DNA of 37,738 bases from JBKPCD01 sp046727175 (GCA_046727175.1 JBKPCD010000056.1:1-37738); one strand, 5' to 3'; positions 25,849-35,926 are shown, counted from the first letter of the stretch. Program-made: numbers and translations. Notes: a model not told the origin generated them from the letters alone.

Positions 25849-26739
25849 TTACGCCGCCCGCCTCACGTTCCGAAGTGGGCGATGCGCAAAACGCCAATCG
25901 TTTTGCACGGCGACCACTGCAACAGTGGCCCACACTGCGGTGGCCAAGGCGAAGGAATAGGCCAACAGGTCGAGCCCGGAGATCGGCGCCGGATCAAGTA
26001 CCAGCACGCTGGACGTGAGACTCGCGTGCATGACCATCGCAAGGAGCAGACTCCCGGTACGGTCGTAGACCCAGGCCATCAACACTCTGAACGCCGCGAG
26101 GTACCCGACAAGGACACCGAACACACTCGCGGGCAGGAAAATCGAGAGTGGCAGATTTCCTGCCGACACCCGGCTTGCCCAGACGACGTTCGTCAGGAGG
26201 TGCCACGCTCCCCACAAAACGCCCACCATGAACCCCGTGGCAAATACGCCGTAACGGCGCCTGAGCTGCGGGATCGCGAAGCCGGTCCAGCCGAGTTCCT
26301 CAAGAATGCCGGCGCCGAGCGCCGCAGCGAGACCGACCAGCACGAAACGTGCTCTATCGGTTGACGTGAAGATGCCGGGGAGAAAGTTCGATGAAATACG
26401 CGTGAGCGCGAACATCGTTGCAAGCCATAGAAGTGGAGCGGTCAGGAGCGCCACGGCGTGCCAGCGGGCCGCCACCCGCCACTTGCGCGCGCGCAAAAGA
26501 AACTCGCGTAAGCCGTCTCGTCCTTCGACGAGCGCCGTCAACAGAATGCCGGAGACACTGGGGCCCGCAAGCATGGCGAGCAACGCGTAGACGAACCGCG
26601 GATCGCCCGTCGGCGCGGTTCCAGACATTCCGCCCGAGCCGCCAATGACCAGAAGCACGCCACCCCACGAGATCGCGAACGTCAGGCAGAAGTACGTCAG
26701 CACGGGGCGCCTTCTGATAAAGACCGTCAGGGGTGTCAT
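25849..26739 (-). CDS. CPBP-family intramembrane metalloprotease (CAAX protease-like)
   Basis: 296 residues with about eight membrane helices, from ATG 26739 with GAGG upstream. Motif 1 is E147-E148 in LEELGWTGFAIPQL, motif 2 contains H180 (LWGAWHLL), and motif 3 contains H238 (MVMHASLTSS), the metal-binding set of the Abi/CPBP family. The usual Arg in EExxxR is replaced (EELGWTGF), as in a subgroup of bacterial members. Substrates are unknown. No peptide or bacteriocin gene is adjacent. The stretch 26740-27116 upstream has no gene I can support. Confidence 0.9.
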   Translation of the reverse strand: MTPLTVFIRRRPVLTYFCLTFAISWGGVLLVIGGSGGMSGTAPTGDPRFVYALLAMLAGPSVSGILLTALVEGRDGLREFLLRARKWRVAARWHAVALLTAPLLWLATMFALTRISSNFLPGIFTSTDRARFVLVGLAAALGAGILEELGWTGFAIPQLRRRYGVFATGFMVGVLWGAWHLLTNVVWASRVSAGNLPLSIFLPASVFGVLVGYLAAFRVLMAWVYDRTGSLLLAMVMHASLTSSVLVLDPAPISGLDLLAYSFALATAVWATVAVVAVQNDWRFAHRPLRNVRRAA

Positions 26740-27116
26740 GGCGTGCCCTCATGCGTTCTGGAGCGCCGCGTCGAGCGCGTCTGTGGGCGACTCGAAAGGT
26801 GCTCCCGTTTCTGAATCTCACGAGAGACAACGCATAATTCCTGCCGGGAGCAGGCGCACCATTTGCGGACGATTGCCTCCTGTCGCGATGCTTCAGCGAC
26901 GGAATTCCGGCGACACTGCGGGATTTTCGTCGTCTCAGTTCATCGCCCGAACACCGTTCGCGTCATTGTCTCCGGTACCCATTGATGCGGTCTCGGCAGC
27001 GCCGCACGCTCGCAGAGCAATGGACGCGTCCGAGCGTGGCCGTGTCCTTGCACCCCTCTGGTCACGTGGACCTTTTCTCGAAGCGCGCGTCAGGAACTCC
27101 TTCAGAGGTACCGCGC

Positions 27117-27833
27117 ATGAAAGCAACGTCCTGGATCCGACCGACAATCCGCGTGCTGGCGGCTGGTGCGGGTGCCACTGCCGGCGCGTATAGCGTCTAC
27201 GCCGGCGTGACGTGGTACCGATACGGGCACCTCCCACGTACTGGACCGGATGACGTTGACGCGCTCCTCGACACCTTCATGCCGGTGTACGAGGTGGTCG
27301 AGCGTCATCACATACGCGTCGATGCGCCGCCCGCGGTGACGCTCGCAGCCGCACGAGAGCAGGATCTGCTTCGCCTACCGCTCGTGCGAGCGATCTTCAA
27401 GACGCGAGAGCGCGTACTCGGCGCTACGCCCGACGATCGTCCCCAGCCGCGCGAGCTGCTGGCGGTCGTGCAGTCGTTGGGATGGGGCGTTCTCCCCGAC
27501 GTGCCCGACCGTGAGGTCGTCGTCGGCGCCATCACCAAACCCTGGGAGGCGAATGTTACGTTCCATGCGCTCCCCCGAGAAGAGTTCGCGGCGTCCTTCC
27601 AGCCAGGCTACGTCAAGATCGCGTGGACGTTGCGTGTCGATCCGATTGGTGAGGCCCAGTCGATCTTTCGGACAGAAACCCGGGCCATCGCTACGGATCC
27701 GCCGGCTCGCGCCAAGTTCCGACGATATTGGGCACTCGCCTCGCCGGGCATCGGGATGATCCGACGGCTGTCGTTACGGCCCTTGAAACGCGAAGCCGAG
27801 CGCCGCGCGCGCCGCCTCGCTCACGGCGAGTAG
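27117..27833 (+). CDS. Conserved hypothetical protein, membrane-anchored N-terminus
   Basis: 238 residues from ATG 27117 (AGAGG upstream). A single hydrophobic segment at about 9-28 (IRVLAAGAGATAGAYSVYAG) is a signal or anchor. The body (FMPVYEVVERHHIRVDAPP, FRTETRAIATDPPARAKFRR) resembles a family I recall as uncharacterised in Acidobacteriota, with a fold possibly of the SRPBCC/polyketide-cyclase type given the VxVDAPPAV strand and TRAIATDP segment. No catalytic residues can be named. An OsmC relic overlaps its 3' end on the other strand. Confidence 0.75.
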   Translation: MKATSWIRPTIRVLAAGAGATAGAYSVYAGVTWYRYGHLPRTGPDDVDALLDTFMPVYEVVERHHIRVDAPPAVTLAAAREQDLLRLPLVRAIFKTRERVLGATPDDRPQPRELLAVVQSLGWGVLPDVPDREVVVGAITKPWEANVTFHALPREEFAASFQPGYVKIAWTLRVDPIGEAQSIFRTETRAIATDPPARAKFRRYWALASPGIGMIRRLSLRPLKREAERRARRLAHGE

Positions 27834-27934
27834 AACTGGGGTTCAAAACCTGGCAACCTTTCAGCCGTCATTTCGACGTCGCCGACCACTCGCCCCGAGC
27901 CCCTGACCGTGTATCGATGAGGAAACGCGTCCAT
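27821..27934 (-). pseudogene. OsmC-family N-terminal remnant
   Basis: A 37-codon frame with a strong ribosome-binding site (GGAAGGAG) starts at ATG 27934: MDAFPHRYTVRGSG, GDVEMTAERLP. This is the start of the OsmC-like peroxiredoxin-related family, cut after about 30 residues. It overlaps the last 13 bases of the convergent gene. Its preserved ribosome-binding site suggests recent truncation. Confidence 0.6.
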
Positions 27935-28034
27935 GATGACTCTCCTTCCAGCGCCACGCACCGTTCAGGCCTCCGCCGAAGCGCTTGCCGCGAGAGCTGT
28001 TCGCAGTTGGCCAGGGTGAATGCCGTGATTCTCG

Positions 28035-29255
28035 TCATGACACGCTTCCTACTGGTGCTGCATGGCATCCTTGCGTTCCGAGCGCGGAATAGAGAGTGTC
28101 TCTGAGCGCCACATCGCGTGGATCTCCAGTCAAGGTCGTGCCCATCTGACTCGTCACGTACGCATATCCAATGCCCGCCGTCGGATCGGCAAAGCCAAGC
28201 GAGCCGCCGGATCCGGGCGACCCGAACGAACTCGCACTACCGAACCGCCAGACGGCGCTCGGCTTCATGAAGCCAAGTGAGAACTGCACCTCGCCCTTGA
28301 GGCACTCGTCGTAAAACCCGCGCGTCGGTGGAATCGCCGGGGCAGCCAACAGATCCAGCGTCTCCTGCCGTAAGCCCAGCTCGTGTCCGCCGGTGGCAAA
28401 CACGCTATAGGCGCGCGCGATGGCGCGAGCGGTGCCGACAGCGCCGCCGGAGGGCACTTCGAAATTGCGCGCATAGACGCGCTTCCCATCATGAGGGAGC
28501 TCGGAACCTCTCAGCGCGCGGACGATCTTGGAGCGTGGGTTCATCGCCTCCACCACGAAGCGAAGCGGGAAGCCAAGCATCATGTCGATCGGGCGCGGCT
28601 GCGCAATGGTGGCCAGGCGCGAATTCGGGATGTCCTCGGGCAGTCTGATGTAGACGTCGACGCCGAGCGGCGACGCGATCTCGTCCTGGAAGAACTGTCC
28701 CAGGCTGCGATGCTGTGGATCGATGCGGCGCAGCAGTTCGCTCTCGTAGTATCCGAGGGTAATCGCGTGGTAGGCCTGACGTGTTCCTGGCTCCCACGCC
28801 GGTTTTTGACGGGCCAGCACGACCGCCAACTGATCGAGGTTGGCGACGACGCTGCGATCGATGGGCTCGTCGAGCACAAACAGCCCGGCCTGGTGTGCGA
28901 GCAATTGGCGGACGGTGATTCGCTCTTTACCATGCTGTATGAACTCCGGCCAGTACGTGCAGACCCGCTCTTCGTAATCGAGCCAGCCGCGCGAGTGAGC
29001 GATCGCAAGGGTCATCGCGGCCAGGCCCTTGGTGGCCGAGTGCACGATAACCATCGTGTCCTCCTCCCACGGGTCGCCACTCTCCTTGTTTCGAATACCG
29101 CCCCAGAGGTCGACGACCTTCGTGCCCTGGTGGTACGCGCAGCAGCCGCCGCCGAGTTCATGGCGCCGGGCGAAGTTTTCGGTAAACGCCTCGCGCACGA
29201 CCTCAAACCCGCGACCCACGCAGCCTTGTACGCAAGGTGACGCAATGAGTGACAT
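28035..29255 (-). CDS. Serine beta-lactamase-fold hydrolase / esterase (class C-like)
   Basis: 406 residues from ATG 29255 with GGAGGA just upstream. The SxxK motif is S73-A-T-K76 (HSATKGLAAM) and the second catalytic Tyr is probably Y162 (RQAYHAITLGYY). The family (COG1680, EstB-like) includes esterases, peptidases and beta-lactamases. There is no signal peptide, so a cytoplasmic esterase is more likely than an antibiotic-resistance enzyme. A C-terminal Gly/Ser-rich strand (SSFGSPGSGGSLGFADP) forms the usual third active-site element. No operon partner. Confidence 0.9.
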   Translation of the reverse strand: MSLIASPCVQGCVGRGFEVVREAFTENFARRHELGGGCCAYHQGTKVVDLWGGIRNKESGDPWEEDTMVIVHSATKGLAAMTLAIAHSRGWLDYEERVCTYWPEFIQHGKERITVRQLLAHQAGLFVLDEPIDRSVVANLDQLAVVLARQKPAWEPGTRQAYHAITLGYYESELLRRIDPQHRSLGQFFQDEIASPLGVDVYIRLPEDIPNSRLATIAQPRPIDMMLGFPLRFVVEAMNPRSKIVRALRGSELPHDGKRVYARNFEVPSGGAVGTARAIARAYSVFATGGHELGLRQETLDLLAAPAIPPTRGFYDECLKGEVQFSLGFMKPSAVWRFGSASSFGSPGSGGSLGFADPTAGIGYAYVTSQMGTTLTGDPRDVALRDTLYSALGTQGCHAAPVGSVS

Positions 29256-29572
29256 AGTTCCTCCAGACCGCTGGACAGGCCGCGGAAGAAGCGCGACCGG
29301 ACTTCGTGGTCTTCGCGGGATGCCCGTGGGCCGTTTCTCCAGCCGATGTGACAAGTCGTGCTAGACCGTCGCTCCGAATTACTCACTCGAACAGCAACCG
29401 CCGTGCCGCGGCCCGCGTGGAGCGCTCGTACTGAGTGAGTCGCGTGTAAACACAACGCGCAGAGGAGTTGCGGGCGAGCGAACAGGCGAATGTGGTGTGT
29501 CGAGTGTGCGTACGAGCGACTCGATCGGCCGAGTCCCCCGCACCGCTGCCGGAAATCCGGCGCGTCGCTCTG

Positions 29573-29630
29573 GCAGGCCGCTGAAAAAGACGGCCTGATG
29601 GAAAATGGAAAATGGGAGACGGCAAGATGC
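29573..29630 (+). repeat. REP-like palindromic element, copy 1
   Basis: A 7-bp GC stem, CAGGCCG / CGGCCTG, with a 10-nt A-rich loop is followed by ATGGAAAATGGAAAATGG and an A/G-rich tail. The same sequence occurs, inverted, at 30891 and 32113. The remainder of 29256-29801 has no gene I can support. Confidence 0.7.
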
Positions 29631-29801
29631 TTAGGTCTTCCACAGCCGCCGGCATCGAGGCGGCTACAGCCGAAGCGTTTCGATCAGCGCTGTGAGCGCA
29701 GCCGGCTGCTGCCGCCGGCTCGGGTAATACAGAAACCCTTCACGTTTTTACCAGCTACTCAGGCGCGTTATCAGCCGCTACTCTGGTCTCGAGGAGAAAC
29801 A

Positions 29802-30788
29802 ATGCAGAAGCGCAGGCTTGGAAAGAGCAACCTGGAAGTATCGGCGCTCGGACTCGGCTGCATGGGGCTGAGCTTCGGCTACGGTCCACCCATTGAGAAG
29901 CCGCAGGCCATCTCGCTGATCCGGTCCGCCGTTGAGCGGGGCATTACATTCTTCGACACCGCTGAAGCGTATGGCCCGTTCACCAACGAAGAGCTCGTAG
30001 GGGAAGCTCTCACCCCGTTCCGCGATCAGGTCGTCATCGCGACCAAGTTCGGGTTCACGTTCGAACCGGCCGGCCAGCGCGGTCTTGATAGTCGGCCAGC
30101 GCACATCAAGCAGGTCGCCGAGGCTTCGCTCAAACGCCTCGAGACCGATCGAATCGATCTCTTCTACCAACACCGTGTCGACCCGAACGTGCCGATCGAG
30201 GATGTGGCGGGAGCCGTGAAGGACCTGATTCGCGAAGGCAAAGTCAAGCACTTCGGGCTTTCTGAGGCGGGCGTGCCAACGATCCGTCGTGCGCACGCTG
30301 TCCAGCCTGTCGCTGCCCTTCAGAGCGAATACTCGCTGTGGTGGAGAGCCCCGGAAGCGGAAGTGTTGCCGGCGCTCGAGGAACTTGGAATCGGGTTCGT
30401 TCCATTCAGTCCGCTCGGTAAAGGCTTCCTCACGGGAAAGATTGACGAAAGCACGACGTTCGACAGTTCGGACTTCCGCAACATCGTTCCTCGCTTTGCG
30501 CCGGAGGCTCGGAAAGCGAACCAGGCCCTGGTCGATCTGCTCCGCAGAATGGGAGAAACAAAGAATGCGACGCCCGCGCAGATCGCGCTCGCCTGGTTGC
30601 TGTCTCGGAAGCCCTGGATTGTTCCCATCCCCGGCACGACGAAGCTCGCGCGGCTCGAGGAGAACATCGGCGCAGTGTCACTCGAGCTGACGCCAGACGA
30701 TTTGCGTGGCATCGAAGACGCCGCGTCGAAGATCACTGTCCAGGGGGCTCGATACCCCGAACACCTGGAGCGAATGACGGGTCGGTGA
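29802..30788 (+). CDS. Aldo/keto reductase (AKR13-like)
   Basis: 328 residues from ATG 29802 (GAGGAG 5 nt upstream). It is a TIM-barrel oxidoreductase with the catalytic tetrad D52 and Y57 (FFDTAEAYGP), K82 (ATKFGF) and H124 (FYQHRVDP). The NADPH-binding end is present (VPIPGTTKLARLEENI). Members reduce aldehydes and ketones; the physiological substrate here is unknown. The gene is complete and flanked by inverted copies of the REP-like element, at 29573 and 30891. Confidence 0.95.
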   Translation: MQKRRLGKSNLEVSALGLGCMGLSFGYGPPIEKPQAISLIRSAVERGITFFDTAEAYGPFTNEELVGEALTPFRDQVVIATKFGFTFEPAGQRGLDSRPAHIKQVAEASLKRLETDRIDLFYQHRVDPNVPIEDVAGAVKDLIREGKVKHFGLSEAGVPTIRRAHAVQPVAALQSEYSLWWRAPEAEVLPALEELGIGFVPFSPLGKGFLTGKIDESTTFDSSDFRNIVPRFAPEARKANQALVDLLRRMGETKNATPAQIALAWLLSRKPWIVPIPGTTKLARLEENIGAVSLELTPDDLRGIEDAASKITVQGARYPEHLERMTGR

Positions 30789-30890
30789 TCGGTTCGTCGA
30801 GCCCTGCGCATCGCGATCTGTGGTCTTGCGTACGGCGATCTTCATCACGACGCCCGCGCCAGTCGCAACGCCCGTGGGAACAGAATATAT

Positions 30891-30950
30891 TGTTTGCCAT
30901 CCTCCATTTGCCATTTCCCATCAGGCCGACTTCCTCCAGCGGCCTGCCGA
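30891..30950 (-). repeat. REP-like palindromic element, copy 2
   Basis: Read on the minus strand it has the same CAGGCCG / CGGCCTG stem (11-nt loop) followed by ATGGGAAATGGCAAATGG. It is near-identical to copy 1 in opposite orientation and lies between the aldo/keto reductase and the end of the TPR pseudogene. Confidence 0.7.
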
Positions 30951-30980
30951 TCAGCGCTCGTCGATCCTCGACCGATCGAG

Positions 30981-32110
30981 TCAGGAGATGTGATTGTCCA
31001 ACCGTTCTGAAGCACTCCCCAACCCCATGCGGCATAAGCGTTCCTGAAAGCGTCGAGCGTCCGTTCTGAGCGAGTCCCACTGCGGAGCAACCGTCAGATG
31101 AACGAGCGCGGGATCATGCTGGGCAATCGCCTCGTCGAGGTGGCGAAACGCCTCATCGAGGTTTCCTGCCTCACCGTGGAGCAAGGCCAGTTGCACCGGC
31201 GGCGCGTTCGCGTTCACGCGGATTGCGTACCGCACGACGCCGGGGCGTCCCTCCGACGCGTACACGTTCCTGAGTTCATCAAGTCAGTGCCGCCGGCGCA
31301 CCGGCGGCCTGCGCATGCGCAAGGAGCTCCGCCATGTGACGATCGAGATCGTCCTTCTTCAGGTATGCCCCCGCGATGTACTCGCGCGCGACGAGATGCC
31401 GCGGATCGAGATCCAGCGACTTCCTCGCCCACTCGATCATGGCGTCGTAACGCCGCTGGTTCCAGTACGAGAGCGCGATCTGCAAGTGGACCGCGGGAGA
31501 CGACGGGCTGCGCTCGAGCGCCTTGTGTTTCGCGGCGAGGCCCCCCGGGAGATGACCAAGCGCCTCGAGCAGCCGGCCATACAGCAGCAGTCCTTCCGTG
31601 TGATCGGGATCGATCTCGAGCGTGCGTTGCAGACTCCTCCTCGCCCCTGTCCAGTTCCAGTCGCTCAGGAACAACACGGTCCCGAGCGCGACCTGCGCGT
31701 CGGGGTTGGAATCGTCCATCGCGAGAGCGCGAAGCGCTGCCTCCCTTGCACCCGCGTACGCCCTGTCTGGCGCGGCGAGGCGCAGCTCCGCCTGGGCGCA
31801 ACAGGCCAGCGCCAGACCGGCGTGCGCGGCCGCGTAGTTGGGATCGAGCACGATGGCCGACCGGAACGCCTCCACCGCTTTCTGTACGTCCGACATCGAC
31901 GACGTGAGCAGGTGTGAACGTCCGCGGCCGATCACTTCAGATACGTCCGGCCGCGCCGGCAACACTCCCGGGCCACTGCATTGAGAATCGATTGGCGGTG
32001 GGCTGCGTCTGCCTGACCGCGGCCGAAAAGCGGTATCCGGAGCGAGGGACCGTCTCGATGAAACCACCGCTCCGGTCGGCTAGCGCTTTGCGAAGCGCCG
32101 ACACGTGCAC
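30981..32110 (-). pseudogene. Winged-helix (CadC-type) / TPR regulator, disrupted
   Basis: Three pieces in different frames make one gene. First, 32009-32110 encodes only the second half of a Trans_reg_C winged helix (HVSALRKAL, FIETVPRSGYRFSA). Second, 31279-31915 encodes TPR repeats (VQKAVEAFRSAIVLDPNYAA, RALAMDDSNPDAQVALGTVL, SLDLDPRHLVAREYIAGAYL). Third, after a stop at 31277-31279, the C-terminal TPRs continue in another frame (GRPGVVRYAI, LDEAFRHLDEAIAQHDPAL, WDSLRTDARRFQE). The N-terminal half of the winged helix is missing, exactly where REP copy 3 lies. Such regulators are common in Acidobacteriota; this one is inactive. Confidence 0.8.
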
Positions 32111-32112
32111 CG

Positions 32113-32210
32113 ATAGGAAATGGGAAATGGAAAACGGGAAGATGTCGCCGATTTTCCATCTTCCACTTTCCATGTCCCATCAGGCCGGCGCATTTCCTGC
32201 GGCCTGCGTC
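32113..32210 (-). repeat. REP-like palindromic element, copy 3, with extended inverted repeat
   Basis: On the minus strand: CAGGCCG / CGGCCTG stem, ATGGGACATGGAAAGTGG, then an inverted copy of the A/G-rich arm (ATGGGAAATGG, AAAACGGGAAGA on the plus strand at about 32120-32142). The long imperfect hairpin ends 3 bp from the surviving winged-helix sequence. It has the same orientation as copy 2. Confidence 0.7.
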
Positions 32211-32237
32211 CGCGAGCGCGCCTGAGGAACGCCACCG

Positions 32238-33086
32238 CTAGTTCGCGAACAGATCGTTGGTGGCAGCTGTGGGGATCAGCGGATCGAGCGGCAACTCGCC
32301 CTTAAATGCACCGCTCATCGCCTCAGACACCCTCTGAACGATTTCGTCGGAGAACTGCGTTTTGTGGCACGCCATCGATCGGCGCGAGGCCTCGAGGTCG
32401 GCGGCCGCGAACGGAACCCGCACGCTGAAGTGCTTCGCCGTCGGGACCAGGAAGGGCGGCTCTCCGCGCGCGGGATTCATCGCTCGAAATCCCTCAACGG
32501 GAATCGAGGCATAGAACAGGCGCTCGGGTGCCCCCGGTGCGCCGGCTCGAACGAGCTGCGTCACGATGCTGCTCACGAGCCGGTGGTCCGGATGTCCCGT
32601 TCCCCCATCAGGTCCCCACGTGATCAGGGCGTCGGGCCGGAGCCGTTGTAGCTCTGCCTGCACCCGGGCGGTCACCTGGAAAAGACGCCCGGGATCTTCC
32701 ATATAGTCGCCGAGGTGTGCATCTGGAAACCCGAGCAGAATCGCTGCATTGATTCCGAGTGCCTCCGCCGCGCAGCGTGCCTCGTCGGCCCGTGCGCGCG
32801 CGAGCTCGGGCCCGCGTGGGATCGACGTATGGGCCCCACCCTGCGCACCATCGGTCGCGATGATCATGTAGACGTGCGCACCCTCGCGAGCGTAGCGCGC
32901 AAGAACCGGCGCGGCAGCACCCTCGTCGTCGCCATGTGCCCATACCGCTACCAGCGTTCTCTGCGTCCCCTGACCCGATACGAATGGTCCCGCGAACAGC
33001 ATCGCTGCGACGGGTGCCGCGAAAACGCTCGCGCGCAGCAGCGCCATCCTCGCGGAGACTTCGTCTTCCGCCCTTGTCCTATTCAT
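32238..33086 (-). CDS. PIG-L / LmbE-like deacetylase, exported
   Basis: 282 residues from ATG 33086 with a perfect AGGAGG 5 nt upstream. A signal peptide is likely (ASVFAAPVAAMLFAGPFVSG). The metal-site motif is H51-G-D-D-E (VAVWAHGDDEGAAAP), where the family usually has HPDD, so Pro is replaced by Gly. Further family motifs are IIATDGAQGG and GHPDHR. The family removes acetyl groups from N-acetylglucosamine-type sugars with zinc. Export suggests action on envelope or external glycans. No neighbouring pathway genes are seen. Confidence 0.9.
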   Translation of the reverse strand: MNRTRAEDEVSARMALLRASVFAAPVAAMLFAGPFVSGQGTQRTLVAVWAHGDDEGAAAPVLARYAREGAHVYMIIATDGAQGGAHTSIPRGPELARARADEARCAAEALGINAAILLGFPDAHLGDYMEDPGRLFQVTARVQAELQRLRPDALITWGPDGGTGHPDHRLVSSIVTQLVRAGAPGAPERLFYASIPVEGFRAMNPARGEPPFLVPTAKHFSVRVPFAAADLEASRRSMACHKTQFSDEIVQRVSEAMSGAFKGELPLDPLIPTAATNDLFAN

Positions 33087-33159
33087 GATTGCCTCCTGCA
33101 CGCGACGATAGCGCGCCATGAGGCGATTCGTTCTTGAGGAAACCTTGAGGTTTTCCTGA

Positions 33160-35926
33160 TTAGACATGCCTGGGTGCGTCCCTCAGGAACAGTTGGCCCA
33201 GCATCGGCCGGCCAGCCAGTGCCGTGTGCCACCCGTAGGCGGCGAGAGCGATGACTGTCCCCACGATCAGGAAAGACGACGATGCGTACGGCACCGACGA
33301 ATCGATTGTGATGGGCATCAGCGACAACAGCACACTGACAAAGGACGCGACGAGCATGGTGAGCAGGCCGAAGCGGACGGCGACAAAAATGACCGCTGTC
33401 TGCACGCCAGCGAACAGCAGGACATCGGCGGCCGAGGGAGGGAAGTGATCCGCTGGAGCGTACGCGAGCAGCCAGCCGCCGTGGGAGATGACGTACACGA
33501 GGGTCAATCCCAGGACTGTCGCGGCGATCGCGAGCGAGCGACGTCGGAGGAGCAGGTACAGCACGAACAGGACGAAGAACGTCAACATGGTCCCGCTCCA
33601 CACGGGAATGCTCATCACTGAGCCGATGATCCGCGAGAGCGCGAAGCGCCCGCCGAGGAGCAGGTCGCTAGAAGCCGCCATTCCATCGAATGGATTGCTG
33701 GACGCACCAACTGGAAACTGGACGGGACGACCCGACCACCGCCGCAGCAGCGTGTGAAGGGCAAGTATCAACACGTCGCCAATCGCGACGAGCACTCCGA
33801 TCAGCACGTCTCGCCCCACCAGCGGATCGCGAACGCCGCCTGCCAGCAGCCGGCTCCATCCGATCATGATCTCGGGCCAGACCCGGCGCAGGTGCGGTTC
33901 GAGCGCGATATAGAGCACCCATACCAGCGCCGGGACGAATACCACGAGTGTAGGTCCTCTGTTGAGCACCTGCAGGTCGCCGGTTTCGAGCGCATTGCTC
34001 AGCATGCCGGCGGCCAGGATGAAGAGGCTCAGTCGCAGGGCGCCGCGACGATCGCCACGACCCAGGCGAAGATTGCGAAGCGCCAGCAGCGCGGCGAGCA
34101 CGAAAACGAACGGCCCCACGATCGTGCGCATGCGAACGCCGACGCGCTCTCCTGATGTATTGCCGGCCTCGGGGGCTTCGTTCCTGGGGCGCGTCCACGG
34201 CGCAACAATCTCGAAGTAGACAGGCTTTCCCAGGACCGCGGGCCGCTTCGACTCGAATGGGCACGTCCGGGCGTTCGGGATACGCGCCCTCCCAGGCTGC
34301 CCGCGCGTCCGCGAAGATGGGTGGCATCCAACGGGACTGTGCCGGCGAAAACTGCTCGATCGAAAGACCAGCCTCAGTGAACAGCGACTTCCAATCCGGA
34401 GGGAACGTCGCGGTCGATCCATCAGGGCCTCCGTGCGACGTGTCGATCTCGCCGGGGACGGCGAGAAGGCTCACCAACCGGCCTGTTCGATCGAGTGTGA
34501 GCGACACCATTCCGGAATGCGAGTCCGGCGGATTCTGCCGCGTCACGATGTCGGTGCCGCCGATTGGCACCAGGCGGCGCGGGCTCTGGCGATACCAGAA
34601 CAGGATCGCTGGTGGTTGAGACCCGGCGAGCGCCCGCCATCGTTCAGGCGATCGGTCGTGCTCGTCGATGTGCTGGAGGTACGCAATGTCGGTCGTGTAT
34701 CCGATAACCTGGTCTGCTGGCGATTCGGTGTACCCGAGATTCCGCAGCACCGCGTGCGCTTGCTCGGTCAGGGCTTGTGGGCCGCGCTGGATCTTCGTCA
34801 ACCCTATCAGGCTGATGTCGCGCATGAGCGGCGCAAGGAGAGCCAGCCCGCTCAGCACGCTCGCAAAGCAGATGGCGCCCACGACGGGCGACAGCGTGCC
34901 GGCTTCCCCGGCGGCCGCAACCAGGTCGGGTGAGGGAGTTTCGCCAGCCGCCAGAACCGCAGCAAGAGCGTTTCCGCCGGGTAATGCCGCCGCGACGGCG
35001 ATCACGGACGGTGGCCGGCGAGCCGGATCGCGTTCGAGGCAACGCAGGATGACACGTTCGATCGCAGGATCCAGATCGGGGAGGTGCGTCGACGGCCGGT
35101 CGACAGGAATGTCGCGCTGCGCCAGTCTGCCGGGAAACGCGCCATCGACGGTGAGTGCGCGCTTCCCCGTGAACATCTCGTACAACACGAGGCCCAGCGC
35201 GTAGACGTCGGTCCGCGTCGTCGCCCCGCGACCTTCCAGTTGCTCCGGTGCCATGTAGCCGGGCGTGCCCGCAATCTCTGGAGCATCGCCCCGCCGGGCG
35301 GTGAGATCGGCGAGACCGAAATCAGCGAGGTGTGCCCGACCCTGTCCGTCGATCAAGACGTTCGCAGGCTTGAGATCTCGATGCAGGACGCCGCGGTCGT
35401 GCGCCGCCGCGAGGCCCGCGCAGAGCTGCCGTGCGAGCTCCAGCGCCTTGTCCGATGGCAGTCGGCCGATGCGCCTCAGCAACGACGCGAGATCCTCACC
35501 GTCGATGTACTCCATCGAGAGAAAGTGCTGACCGCTGGTTTCGCCGATGTCGTGCACCCGGCACACGTTGGGATGGGAGACCTGGCGCGCGAGACGAACT
35601 TCCTGATGAAATCGCGCGAGCCGATCGGCGTGATGCGTGACTTCGTTCGGCAGAAACTTGAGTGCGACGGCTTGACCGAGCTTCAGATCTTCCGCTCGAT
35701 AGACTTCGCCCATCCCGCCGCGTCCGAGGAGCCCGACGATGCGGTAACGCTCAGCGAGCATCGTGCCGGGAACGAACTGAGCGCCGTCGAGCGCGTCGGA
35801 TGAAGGCAGCCGATCGGCCGCGGCGAAGGTCACCGTCCCCGATTGCGATGTGGTGAGCCTGGCGCCGCATTCCGGGCAGTAGCGGCACCATTCCGGCACG
35901 GTGCGCCCACACGAAGCACACGGCAT
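33160..35926 (-). CDS. Zinc-ribbon Ser/Thr protein kinase with polytopic membrane domain, one frameshift
   Basis: ATG 35926. Residues 3-20 are a zinc ribbon (CASC, CRYCPECG). The Hanks kinase is complete: GRGGMGEV, K90, HRD 182-184, DFG 202-204, APE 226-228. A linker helix near 340-360 leads to an extracytoplasmic region. The frame breaks near 34235-34247, and the next frame continues (GKPVYFEIVAPWTRP) into a region with about eight membrane helices ending at 33160. The span minus one base is exactly 922 codons, so one extra base explains it. It is divergent from a winged-helix/FHA gene, a plausible phospho-dependent partner. Whether the break is natural is undetermined. Confidence 0.87.

Noticed and set aside
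25849..26739. CPBP protease as bacteriocin immunity or peptide-processing partner
   Set aside because: No peptide gene is adjacent and the Cys-peptide locus is about 19 kb away.
29573..32210. CRISPR array as explanation for the three repeats
   Set aside because: Copies are over 1 kb apart, differ in orientation and are separated by genes.
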